5,585 bases of DNA from NCBI GenBank assembly GCA_903930665.1, contig CAIYZI010000223.1, forward strand, positions 1-5,585. Reading direction: 5' to 3'. The stretch comes from an uncultured beta proteobacterium (lineage in GTDB: Bacteria; Pseudomonadota; Gammaproteobacteria; Burkholderiales; Burkholderiaceae). Under the pieces are notes generated by a model that saw nothing but the letters and a program-made list of their open reading frames with translations, ran no database searches and had not been told where the DNA came from. Shown in pieces: positions 1 to 5,585 of the stretch. Made by a program: the position numbers and the translations under genes. Every line of letters starts with the position of its first letter. Position 1 is the first letter of the stretch.

Positions 1-452
1 ACCCAGGCTTCTTCTGAGTATTCAAATGCTACATAAAGATTGAGGGCACCCATCAGGAAAAAGAAGATAGCCCAAGCGTGGTTTAACTTAAGCCACATAG
101 AAGTAGAGCGGTGGGGTTTGAGGGTAATTTGCTTACCCATTAAGACCTGAATCCAATTTTTTTGGAAGAATTGGGCGCTGATGAAAAGTACTGCTGAAAA
201 TAACCAATACAGCGCAGTAGGTTTAAGTTGAATGAAGGTTTTGTTATGCAAAAAAATCGTTAGGCTACCAAAGACCAAAATCATCACCAGGCTGACCCAT
301 TGCATTGCATCGATTTTGCGATGACGGTAATAGACCCACAGAATCTGCAAAATGGTAGCGACCATGGCAACAATAGTTGCGCTGTAGATATCGCCTAATT
401 TAAAGGCGATAAAAAATAAGATAATAGGGAAGAGGTCAAATAAAAATTTCAT
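1..452 (-). CDS. yciB: YciB/IspZ septation protein A, inner-membrane protein (partial, C-terminus off the left edge)
   Basis: This is a minus-strand frame absent from longer-ORF lists because it has no stop inside the window. It reads 150 complete codons plus two bases from ATG at 452..450. The protein opens MKFLFDLFPIILFF and is almost wholly hydrophobic. I see about five membrane segments at roughly residues 3-19, 24-41, 51-68, 78-95 and 124-142, with basic loops (YYRHRK near 41-46). Family landmarks include DIYSAT near residues 21-26, FGSLTIFLHN near 61-70, the MGKQITL stretch near 105-111, and KLNHAWAIFF near 122-131. These match E. coli YciB, which is about 180 residues, so some 30 residues lie beyond the edge. 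The family is an inner-membrane protein linked to envelope integrity and division; its biochemical role is poorly defined. It begins 28 bases after the msrB stop and is probably cotranscribed. There is no strong Shine-Dalgarno, so translational coupling is possible. Confidence 0.93.
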   Translation of the reverse strand, partial: MKFLFDLFPIILFFIAFKLGDIYSATIVAMVATILQILWVYYRHRKIDAMQWVSLVMILVFGSLTIFLHNKTFIQLKPTALYWLFSAVLFISAQFFQKNWIQVLMGKQITLKPHRSTSMWLKLNHAWAIFFFLMGALNLYVAFEYSEEAW

Positions 453-480
453 CAGTCAATTATCCAGGTATTTAGAAGGC

Positions 481-894
481 TCACTTTGATTCGTTGGGTT
501 TTGCATTCTCGCTTGGCTCAAATTTGAGTGAGGCAGAGTTAATGCAATATCTTAAGCCTGTAGGTTGAGGGCCATCATTAAAGACATGCCCTAAATGGGC
601 ATTGCATTTTGAGCAGCGCACTTCAGTCCGAATCATCCCATGAGAGCTATCTTTAAGCTCAATAACTGCACTCTGATCTTCTGGGGCGTTATAGCTTGGC
701 CAACCACAGCCAGCATCAAACTTTGTATCTGAGGCGAATAAAGGAGTTCCACAACAAACGCATTTGTATTGACCCTTATCCCAATGATCCCAGTATTTAC
801 CGGTAAAAGGTCTTTCAGTTGCACCTTCTCTTGTGACTTTGTATTCCACTTCACTTAATTCTTTTTTGTAGTCTTGATCAGTTTTTGTCATCAT
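481..894 (-). CDS. msrB: Peptide-methionine (R)-S-oxide reductase MsrB
   Basis: The gene encodes a 137-residue cytosolic enzyme that reduces the R epimer of methionine sulfoxide in proteins, normally regenerated by thioredoxin. The SelR/MsrB domain fills most of the chain. Structural zinc is expected at two CxxC pairs, C45-V-C-C48 and C94-S-K-C97. GCGWPSY holds C63, the usual resolving cysteine, and RYCINSASL holds the catalytic cysteine C117. The FDAGCGWPS and HLGHVFNDGP signatures (HLGHVFNDGP at residues 100-109) are intact, so the enzyme should be active. There is no signal peptide, so this is the cytoplasmic form. The length is normal for a single-domain MsrB, with no fused MsrA. Two adjacent ATGs (894..892 and 891..889) follow a good AAAAGGA site. 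AGGA lies 3 bases from the first and 6 from the second, so the second may be the real start (136 residues). It lies 39 bases downstream of selO, consistent with one operon. Confidence 0.97.
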   Translation of the reverse strand: MMTKTDQDYKKELSEVEYKVTREGATERPFTGKYWDHWDKGQYKCVCCGTPLFASDTKFDAGCGWPSYNAPEDQSAVIELKDSSHGMIRTEVRCSKCNAHLGHVFNDGPQPTGLRYCINSASLKFEPSENAKPNESK

Positions 895-897
895 GAA

Positions 898-904
898 TCC
901 TTTT
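898..904 (-). promoter_or_regulatory. Shine-Dalgarno of msrB
   Basis: On the minus strand AAAAGGA precedes the tandem ATGATG. It is the clearest ribosome-binding site in the window. Its spacing (AGGA then TTC then ATG ATG) is tight for the first ATG and better for the second, which bears on the start choice. It also shows that msrB is translated independently of selO. Confidence 0.7.
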
Positions 905-933
905 GTGCAATATTCGCAAAAATCTTTAAATCA

Positions 934-2400
934 CTATGAAGAACAACTCACAGAAACATAATCTACGTCAGAGCTGGGGGGCATTGAATACAGTTCATTT
1001 TCACTCTGCTCATCAAATGGGTGACTCAGAATTTCTAATAATTTATTAATCTCAGAAAAATCATCTTTTTGGGCTTTTTCAATAGCGATTTGCGCAAGAT
1101 GATTTCTAAGAATGTACTTTGGATTCACTTTATTCATCAATTGGGCTCTTTCCAAGTCCTCACAGGATTCAGATTGAAGTCTGGTTAAATAATCCGTAAA
1201 CCATTGATCGATGTTAACCCGATCAATAAATTGATTTCTTAGTGAAATATCTTTTATGGCTGAAGTGCGCTTTATCTGAGAGAGTTGGCGGAAAAAGCCT
1301 GTGTAATCCACTCTGGAATCATGCATCGCTTGTAATAAGCGCTCTATCAATTGCACATCGTCATCTAGGTTGATTTGAAGTCCCAACTTCTGACGAAAGT
1401 GAGATTGCCATGACTGCGCGTAGATAACAGAAAAGTTATCTAAAGCACTCTTCAATAAAGTCTGAGCCTGCTCATCGGCATGGTTAAGCTGGATCAGCGG
1501 CAAGATTGCGCTAGCCAAGCAGGCCATATTCCAATGCATGATTTGGGGTTGGCGATGATAGGCATAGCGACCACCTTGATCGCTATGGTTGCAGATGTGG
1601 TCAATTTGAAAATAATCTAAGAATCCAAAAGGCCCATAATCAATCGTTAGGCCTAATGCACTAATGTTGTCAGTATTTAATACGCCATGACAAAAGCCCA
1701 CGGCTTGCCACTGGGCTACTAATAGTGCGTTCCGTTTGCAAATAGCGGAGAACAATTCCAGATAAGGCTCGTTCGTATTGGAACATTCCGGATAATGGTC
1801 CTGAATTAACAAATCAGCCAGCTCTTTAAGACGATCAATTGACCCGAGGGATGCAAAATGTTCAAAGTGGCCAATTCGGATAAAGCTAGGTGCAAGCCGA
1901 GCGCACACGGCAAGAGTTTCCAAAGTTTCACGAACAACGGTTTGTTTGCTACCGACAATAGCTAAAGCCCGACTGGTTGGCATTCCCAGTGCATGCATTG
2001 CTTCGCTACACAGGAACTCTCTGATAGAAGATCGTAGAACAGCGCGACCATCCCCCATTCTGGAGTAGCGGGTTTTTCCTGAGCCTTTGAGTTGTAATTC
2101 TTGACCGGAGATTTCACCTAGCAAGATGGCACGCCCATCACCTAGTTGCCCAGCCCACATCCCAAATTGATGGCCGCTATAAGCGGTGGCTTTAGGCTCT
2201 AAAAATTGATGATTTTCACTCGATGTTTGATTTCCCGCGAGGATGTCTAGCCATCCCTTATCTTTTGGAAATCCATCAGCGGATAAGGGGAGTCCAATCA
2301 ACTCTGCGGCAGATGAGGAAAAAGCCACCCAATAGGGGGCAGTAATTGGGGTAGGGGAGATCGTGTGACAAACATCATCACCACTTAAGGTAAATGCCAT
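934..2400 (-). CDS. selO: Protein adenylyltransferase SelO (YdiU family pseudokinase)
   Basis: This is a 488-residue member of the SelO/YdiU family, close to the roughly 480 residues of E. coli SelO. The family has an atypical kinase fold that binds ATP flipped and transfers AMP to Ser/Thr/Tyr of target proteins; UMP transfer has also been reported. Active-site residues are present: K105 in LQLKGSG, E128 in IREFL, R168 and R175 flanking LAPSFI, the TDN motif with D244 (expected base) and N245, and D254 in IDYGPFGF (metal). Their mutual spacing agrees with the residues I recall for Pseudomonas syringae SelO, at a constant offset of 8. The C-terminus is VSCSS, with C486 where eukaryotic SelO has selenocysteine. 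C270 in HICNHSD is the likely disulfide partner, as in the E. coli enzyme, giving redox control of activity. There is no signal peptide. The start has no Shine-Dalgarno but a -10-like TAGAAT 8 bases upstream. msrB follows at 39 bases. Confidence 0.96.
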   Translation of the reverse strand: MAFTLSGDDVCHTISPTPITAPYWVAFSSSAAELIGLPLSADGFPKDKGWLDILAGNQTSSENHQFLEPKATAYSGHQFGMWAGQLGDGRAILLGEISGQELQLKGSGKTRYSRMGDGRAVLRSSIREFLCSEAMHALGMPTSRALAIVGSKQTVVRETLETLAVCARLAPSFIRIGHFEHFASLGSIDRLKELADLLIQDHYPECSNTNEPYLELFSAICKRNALLVAQWQAVGFCHGVLNTDNISALGLTIDYGPFGFLDYFQIDHICNHSDQGGRYAYHRQPQIMHWNMACLASAILPLIQLNHADEQAQTLLKSALDNFSVIYAQSWQSHFRQKLGLQINLDDDVQLIERLLQAMHDSRVDYTGFFRQLSQIKRTSAIKDISLRNQFIDRVNIDQWFTDYLTRLQSESCEDLERAQLMNKVNPKYILRNHLAQIAIEKAQKDDFSEINKLLEILSHPFDEQSENELYSMPPSSDVDYVSVSCSS

Positions 2401-2408
2401 ATTCGTCT

Positions 2409-2439
2409 ATTCTAGGGGGAATTCCCATAGCCGTCTTAA
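2409..2439 (-). promoter_or_regulatory. Candidate selO promoter with near-leaderless geometry
   Basis: On the minus strand TAGAAT (2414..2409) matches the sigma70 -10 consensus at 5 of 6 positions. It lies 8 bases before the selO ATG, so transcription would start about 2 bases ahead of the start codon. A weak -35, TTAAGA (2439..2434, 4 of 6), lies 19 bases further upstream, longer than the ideal 17. No Shine-Dalgarno is visible, which fits a near-leaderless message. It is predicted by eye only. Confidence 0.4.
2417..2426. repeat. 10-bp perfect palindrome GGGAATTCCC between selO and the thioesterase gene
   Basis: GGGAATTCCC reads identically on both strands. It overlaps the candidate -35 of the thioesterase promoter and lies in the spacer of the candidate selO promoter, so a bound protein could affect both genes. 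A single 10-bp palindrome can arise by chance; operator function is speculation. Confidence 0.35.
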
Positions 2440-2450
2440 GCTACTAAAAT
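2422..2450 (+). promoter_or_regulatory. Candidate leaderless promoter of the thioesterase gene
   Basis: TTCCCA (2422..2427, 4 of 6 to TTGACA), a 17-base spacer, then TAAAAT (2445..2450, 5 of 6 to TATAAT). The ATG begins 7 bases after the last base of the -10, exactly where a transcript would be expected to start. No purine-rich Shine-Dalgarno precedes the ATG (the bases are AACCCT). Upstream in-frame TAA at 2451..2453 excludes a longer protein, which strengthens the leaderless reading. Confidence 0.5.
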
Positions 2451-2456
2451 AACCCT

Positions 2457-2939
2457 ATGACAAATACAGTTCAAATTAACGCTGCTACCCAATTAGCTAA
2501 TCTTGGTGAGGAGCTTAATGTTCCCTTTTTGAAGCTTTTAGGGGTGCGTCTAATTAGCGCAGAAATGGGTAAAGGGGAGATTCTTCTCGCCCTTAAACCA
2601 GAACATACCAATACGTGGGAAGTTGCCCATGGAGGCGTTCTCTTGACATTAATGGATGTAGCAATGGCTGTTGCGGCTCGTTCGGCCGACCCTGGAGATC
2701 GCAGTGTCGTGACAATTGAATTAAAAAACAATTTCATGCAAGCTGCTAATGGAATTTTGCGAGTTAAGGCAGATACCGTTCGCCACACCGCGACAATGGC
2801 ATTTTGTGAAGCCAAGCTTTACAACGATCAAGGTGAAGTGTGTTGTATGGCTACAGGTACGTTTAAATACCTGAAACGTTTACCAACCCGTAATGCTAAT
2901 GGCGAGCGCGTTGTAAACGACGACCATCGCACCGTTTAA
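2457..2939 (+). CDS. PaaI-family (hotdog-fold) acyl-CoA thioesterase
   Basis: This is a 160-residue single-domain hotdog protein. The PaaI/YbgC-type signature is clear: W54-EVA-HGG (residues 58-60) opening the central helix, followed by LMDVAMAVAAR with D67 in the position of the catalytic or water-activating acid. The IELKNNFMQAA strand (residues 88-97) and the closing ATGTFKYL strand (132-139) complete the fold. Members hydrolyse the thioester of acyl- or aryl-CoA, usually as cytosolic tetramers. The substrate cannot be read from sequence, and no phenylacetate genes are nearby, so paaI would be an overcall. The last 20 or so residues are polar and may be disordered. The gene stands alone: it diverges from selO and its stop lies 12 bases from the stop of the convergent NRDE gene. 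The ATG is the only reasonable start because an in-frame TAA sits three bases before it. Confidence 0.93.
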   Translation: MTNTVQINAATQLANLGEELNVPFLKLLGVRLISAEMGKGEILLALKPEHTNTWEVAHGGVLLTLMDVAMAVAARSADPGDRSVVTIELKNNFMQAANGILRVKADTVRHTATMAFCEAKLYNDQGEVCCMATGTFKYLKRLPTRNANGERVVNDDHRTV

Positions 2940-2957
2940 GCATCTACAGAATTAAAC
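2934..2957. repeat. Inverted repeat spanning the two convergent stop codons
   Basis: GTTTAA (2934..2939) pairs with TTAAAC (2952..2957) across a 12-base loop, so each arm carries the TAA stop of one of the convergent genes. The stem is AT-rich and short, with no T-tract on either side. It is at best a weak bidirectional end signal, and no canonical terminator is visible at this junction. Confidence 0.25.
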
Positions 2958-3809
2958 AGCTAAGTTAGACCCTGAGGCGGCACTGATTTGCCCGGTCACG
3001 ACATCATGACCGATGGTGCCATTCATATCAAAGCGACGCTCAACCATTTCAAAATTACCATCTTTTCGTACACGAAGAACGGTGCTGGCACGGGTGCCAT
3101 AAGAAGGCGTTTTAATAAATGCCGCGGATAAAGCTTTTTCCCAGTCCTTACTAACACCGGTACTGGGTAATTCATGGTCACTAGCTTGATGGGTGTCGGC
3201 CAAAAGGCGTAAGTAATGATCAGCATTTCTGAGGTCACCATGATCCATTGCCAAGGTTTGCGCAAAGGCTGCAACACGATGATTTACCTTTGGCCATGGA
3301 GTATCTAGCATAGCGTTTGATAACCCATAGACGCCTGGAGTTAAGGGTTGGGCTGGATAAACTTTACGAGGGCGAACTTTTTCACCCATCATTAGACGAT
3401 TGCTAACCCAATGCATTTCAGAGTTTTCAGGGTCACTTAAATCCGCCATCAGCAAATTAAAGCCGTTGTATTGTTCAAAACGTTTAGAGTGCTCTTGAAC
3501 AAAGCCCATCGGTCGAGACTGACCAGCAAGATACATGAGTGATAGCTCACCACGGGTTCTAGAATCTGGCTTCTTCTCGCTTGGCGCACGGACATTGGTG
3601 AGAGCTGCAAAGCGGCCGGCATTTGAAAAACCCAACCAAGTTCCAGGGCTGCCTAAAACATCTGCACGATCACGACCAGCCAAAATATGAGGATGTTCTG
3701 GCCACCAGGAAATGCTATCGGTATCGCGTTCGTAGAATTCATCACGATTAGCCGCAACAACAAGCGGATAGTCGGGATGAGATTTCCAGGCAAAAAGAAT
3801 CAGACACAT
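2952..3809 (-). CDS. NRDE / TANGO2-family protein
   Basis: This 285-residue protein has the family hallmarks: Met-Cys at the N-terminus (MCLILFAW), with C2 in the position of an Ntn-type nucleophile, and the eponymous N21-R22-D23-E24 after a hydrophobic strand (PLVVAA). AGRD (44-47) and GSPGTWLGF (residues 53-61) come next, then the ALTNVR stretch, YGLSNA in the middle, and YGTRASTVL near the C-terminus. Together these identify the TANGO2 family with the expected bacterial length and no truncation. The molecular activity is unsettled; eukaryotic and some bacterial homologues have been reported to move haem. There is no signal peptide, so it is probably cytosolic. It begins 12 bases after the ygfZ stop and is almost certainly cotranscribed with it. 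Only a weak AGAAA precedes the ATG, so coupling to ygfZ translation is likely. Confidence 0.94.
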   Translation of the reverse strand: MCLILFAWKSHPDYPLVVAANRDEFYERDTDSISWWPEHPHILAGRDRADVLGSPGTWLGFSNAGRFAALTNVRAPSEKKPDSRTRGELSLMYLAGQSRPMGFVQEHSKRFEQYNGFNLLMADLSDPENSEMHWVSNRLMMGEKVRPRKVYPAQPLTPGVYGLSNAMLDTPWPKVNHRVAAFAQTLAMDHGDLRNADHYLRLLADTHQASDHELPSTGVSKDWEKALSAAFIKTPSYGTRASTVLRVRKDGNFEMVERRFDMNGTIGHDVVTGQISAASGSNLAV

Positions 3810-3821
3810 AAATTTTCTAAA

Positions 3822-4835
3822 TCAAATTTCTATTAAAGGGTAGGGCAGTAAATCTATTATCAACTCAGGTCCCTCAATAGAGCCCAAATGCAGCCGACCA
3901 TCTTCAAGTGCCTCTAGCTTGCATTCGACCTGTAGATCAATGCGATTTAATATGAATGGATTAAGTGCTGAAAGCACCACCATTCCGGCTGGTTGCGCTG
4001 GATCATTTGAATGAAACACCTCCGTACCAGGCTGACAGAAAGCTGGTTTGATTTCAGTGCCTTCATTCATAAAGTGAGCTAATTGCAGCCTTCTTTTAAT
4101 TACTCCGCGATATTGGCTGCGAGCCACAATTTCCTGGCCTGGGTAGCAACCTTTTTTGAAATCCACACCTTCAACGGATTCAAAATTAATCATTTGCGGC
4201 ACGAATTGTTCTTGGGTTGCCAAAACAATTCGAGGAATGGCGCTAATCACCTCTAGGTAATTCCAAACCTCAACATCACCACTCGGGTTAGCTAAGTCTT
4301 CAGATGAATTATTAGCTTTAGCCTGTAAAAAGCGTGAAACACTTTGGCCACCAATGAAGACATCAGGCAACCTTAATGTGAAACTTTCAGGCTCATTGGT
4401 AGTCGGTGTAATTTGACATCCTAATCCATATTGACCAGTTATCACCCATTGCTCAGAAACATCCATCACCTTAACTTTGGATCTCAAGACAAACATCGAT
4501 AAGCGCTTGGCAAAAGTTGCAGCGATATCTTTAGAGATAAACAAAGCAAAACGATCATCCGCAGACGCGTTTGCAGGAAATAGACCAAGCCATGAGCTAG
4601 ACATCAAACGGCCTTTGGGGCTGCAATAGCCAACCAATCTGACCGCTGAATGATCTTGGGCTGACTGAGGGGGATAGGTACGCTCTAGCCCTAAAACCGC
4701 ATTGGTCAGTTGATTGTGTAAAAAGGTGGCCGCATCTGGCCCTTCTACGAGAATAAGACCCCATTGTGGCAAAGGGCAAAGACCGGCTTCAATCGAGCCG
4801 GTGGGTATGGGGGTTTTTTGCTGGTGAATTGTCAT
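3822..4835 (-). CDS. ygfZ: Folate-binding protein YgfZ (GcvT-like, Fe-S cluster maintenance)
   Basis: This 337-residue protein resembles the glycine-cleavage T protein fold. The decisive signature is KGCYPGQE at residues 228-235, with C230 as the conserved cysteine, preceded by FVPQMINFE (211-219) and followed by EIVARSQYRG. The N-terminal half carries the expected HNQLTN (40-45) and YCSPKGR (70-76) segments. YgfZ and mitochondrial IBA57 support Fe-S enzymes in a folate-dependent way; in E. coli loss affects MiaB tRNA thiomethylation and oxidant tolerance. It is cytosolic. Its length is near that of E. coli YgfZ. The ATG has no real Shine-Dalgarno; a TATGAT -10 lies 8 bases upstream. It is the first gene of a two-gene unit with the TANGO2-family gene and diverges from mltG across 19 bases, so any -35 must lie inside mltG coding DNA. 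Codons 6-10 carry an A6-C5 run. Confidence 0.96.
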   Translation of the reverse strand: MTIHQQKTPIPTGSIEAGLCPLPQWGLILVEGPDAATFLHNQLTNAVLGLERTYPPQSAQDHSAVRLVGYCSPKGRLMSSSWLGLFPANASADDRFALFISKDIAATFAKRLSMFVLRSKVKVMDVSEQWVITGQYGLGCQITPTTNEPESFTLRLPDVFIGGQSVSRFLQAKANNSSEDLANPSGDVEVWNYLEVISAIPRIVLATQEQFVPQMINFESVEGVDFKKGCYPGQEIVARSQYRGVIKRRLQLAHFMNEGTEIKPAFCQPGTEVFHSNDPAQPAGMVVLSALNPFILNRIDLQVECKLEALEDGRLHLGSIEGPELIIDLLPYPLIEI

Positions 4836-4842
4836 GAGCTTT

Positions 4843-4848
4843 TATCAT
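4843..4848 (+). promoter_or_regulatory. Candidate -10 element of mltG (leaderless geometry)
   Basis: TATCAT matches the sigma70 -10 at 5 of 6 positions and ends 6 bases before ATG 4855, placing the expected start site on the A of the start codon. The best upstream -35-like match, TTGCTG (4818..4823), is weak and 19 bases away, inside ygfZ. No Shine-Dalgarno precedes ATG 4855. Confidence 0.4.
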
Positions 4849-4849
4849 A
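4844..4849 (-). promoter_or_regulatory. Candidate -10 element of ygfZ, overlapping that of mltG
   Basis: On the minus strand TATGAT (4849..4844) matches the sigma70 -10 at 5 of 6 positions and lies 8 bases before the ygfZ ATG, predicting a leader of about 2 bases. It shares five base pairs with the plus-strand TATCAT. No good -35 was found at 16-18 bases; the candidates in early mltG (for example AGGAAA) are poor. Confidence 0.4.
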
Positions 4850-4854
4850 GCCTG

Positions 4855-5585
4855 ATGAGTAAAAAATTTCCTAAGCGCAATCTGTTTGTTAAAAATGCTA
4901 AGTCAAATCCACTTAGCAATCTTTTGATATGGGTGATTGTCTTCATTGGCTTAGTCTATGGCATAGTTTTTTTATGGCCAGTAGTTCCTTCGCAAGCCAA
5001 TACCTCGGATATACATGCGTATAAGGTCAAAATTCAAGCTCAGTCCAGTCTCATGAGTATAGGTGAGCAGCTTGCGCAACAAGGCATCCAAATCTATCCA
5101 TTGGGATTTTTTATTGGCGCTAGAGCATTATTTGTGGGCTCCAAACTAAAACCCGGTACCTACTTGCTCTTACCTAATGCCAGTCTTGGGCAAATTTTGC
5201 TCCAAATAGCTAGAGGGGATCGGGTTCGAGAAACGATTGCCATTATTCCAGGCATGACCATCTGGCAATTACGAGCCTTAGTAGATGCGCATCCAGCCTT
5301 AATCCATAAAACAGCTGGAATGAGTTCAAAAGAACTTTTAGCGCAATTGAACTTAAACTATCCTGGAGATGAAGGTCTTTTCTTCCCCGATACTTATGTA
5401 TTTGACCCAGATGAGCTCGATACTGCCATCTACCTCAGAGCCTCTCAGGCCATGCAAAAGCAATTGGCACAGGCTTGGGCTCAAAAGGGTGCAGAAAGCC
5501 CTCTTAGAACGCCATATCAGCTTCTGATCCTCTCTTCTATTGTCGAAAAAGAAACGGGCAAAGCTGGCGATCGAGATATGGTGGC
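4855..5585 (+). CDS. mltG: Endolytic murein transglycosylase MltG (partial, C-terminus off the right edge)
   Basis: The frame stays open to the edge: 243 codons plus two bases of a protein that is usually about 330-350 residues. A basic N-terminus (MSKKFPKRNLFVKNAK) precedes one membrane helix at residues 22-41, ending in WPVVPS. The rest is periplasmic: a LysM-like/YceG N-domain (about 55-125, with LKPGTYLLLPNASL), then the catalytic domain. EGLFFPDTYVF (173-183) and SSIVEKETG (227-235) are the MltG signatures, with E231 the likely catalytic glutamate (E. coli E218). MltG cleaves nascent glycan strands near the inner membrane and acts with peptidoglycan synthases. In related genomes tmk and holB usually follow; that lies outside the window. 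ATG 4855 is chosen because its -10 spacing is leaderless-like. An in-frame ATG at 4834..4836 adds seven residues (MSFYHSL) and has a GGTGA site at 4823..4827. Confidence 0.95.
   Translation, partial: MSKKFPKRNLFVKNAKSNPLSNLLIWVIVFIGLVYGIVFLWPVVPSQANTSDIHAYKVKIQAQSSLMSIGEQLAQQGIQIYPLGFFIGARALFVGSKLKPGTYLLLPNASLGQILLQIARGDRVRETIAIIPGMTIWQLRALVDAHPALIHKTAGMSSKELLAQLNLNYPGDEGLFFPDTYVFDPDELDTAIYLRASQAMQKQLAQAWAQKGAESPLRTPYQLLILSSIVEKETGKAGDRDMV

Noticed and set aside
633..854. 73-residue minus-strand frame inside msrB
   Set aside because: It is an overlapping alternative frame of a gene with intact catalytic motifs; no recognisable domain of its own.
901..921. Imperfect inverted repeat TTTTG...CAAAA overlapping the msrB ribosome-binding site, a possible translational switch
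   Set aside because: Only the outer five pairs are contiguous and the core has mismatches; too weak and AT-rich to claim a regulatory hairpin.
487..2440. Novel defence or stress system built on the selO AMPylator
   Set aside because: All neighbours are common core genes in normal order and length; no toxin, antitoxin, mobile-element boundary or compositional shift is visible.
2471..2815. 114-residue minus-strand frame opposite the thioesterase gene
   Set aside because: Antisense shadow of a conserved hotdog gene; the composition is rich in Arg/Ser/Thr/Ala and shows no family features.
3023..3277. 84-residue minus-strand frame inside the TANGO2-family gene
   Set aside because: Same-strand shifted frame covered by the conserved C-terminal half (YGLSNA to YGTRASTVL) of the real gene.
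4597..4779. 60-residue minus-strand frame inside ygfZ
   Set aside because: Shifted frame within a region coding conserved YgfZ N-terminal motifs; Arg/Ser-rich and unlike a real protein.
4809..4819. G5-T6 run near the start of ygfZ, a possible slippage or phase-variation tract
   Set aside because: Runs of five and six are too short to suggest phase variation, and the frame is intact in this copy.

Overview
The window looks like the chromosome of a free-living betaproteobacterium of the family Burkholderiaceae. Moderate-to-low GC, compact spacing and the gene content together suggest Polynucleobacter or a close relative. This assignment is inferred from gene order and protein style; no search was run. 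All of it reads as core housekeeping DNA. There are no mobile elements, RNA genes, CRISPR arrays or long repeats, and no gap between genes exceeds about 60 bases.

Layout from left to right. A minus-strand cluster is transcribed right to left: selO (protein AMPylator), msrB (methionine sulfoxide reductase B), then yciB (septation/intracellular-membrane protein A), which runs off the left edge. Gaps of 39 and 28 bases point to one operon. Next is a single plus-strand gene for a PaaI-like hotdog thioesterase, divergent from selO across 56 bases. It converges almost stop-to-stop with a second minus-strand pair: ygfZ (folate-binding Fe-S maintenance protein), then a TANGO2/NRDE-family protein 12 bases downstream. 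Last is mltG (endolytic transglycosylase), divergent from ygfZ across only 19 bases and cut by the right edge.

Functional themes: selO-msrB is a redox-linked pair, with AMPylation under a C-terminal Cys switch beside repair of oxidised methionine. ygfZ-TANGO2 pairs an Fe-S maintenance factor with a family implicated in haem trafficking. yciB and mltG both concern the cell envelope.

The main structure beyond the genes is in the two divergent intergenic regions. In each, sigma70-like -10 hexamers sit 6 or 8 bases from the start codons with no good Shine-Dalgarno, which is the geometry expected of leaderless or near-leaderless mRNAs. At ygfZ/mltG one 7-bp core, TATCATA, gives a plausible -10 on both strands, and the predicted start sites are 18 bp apart. 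I found no convincing new multi-gene system.
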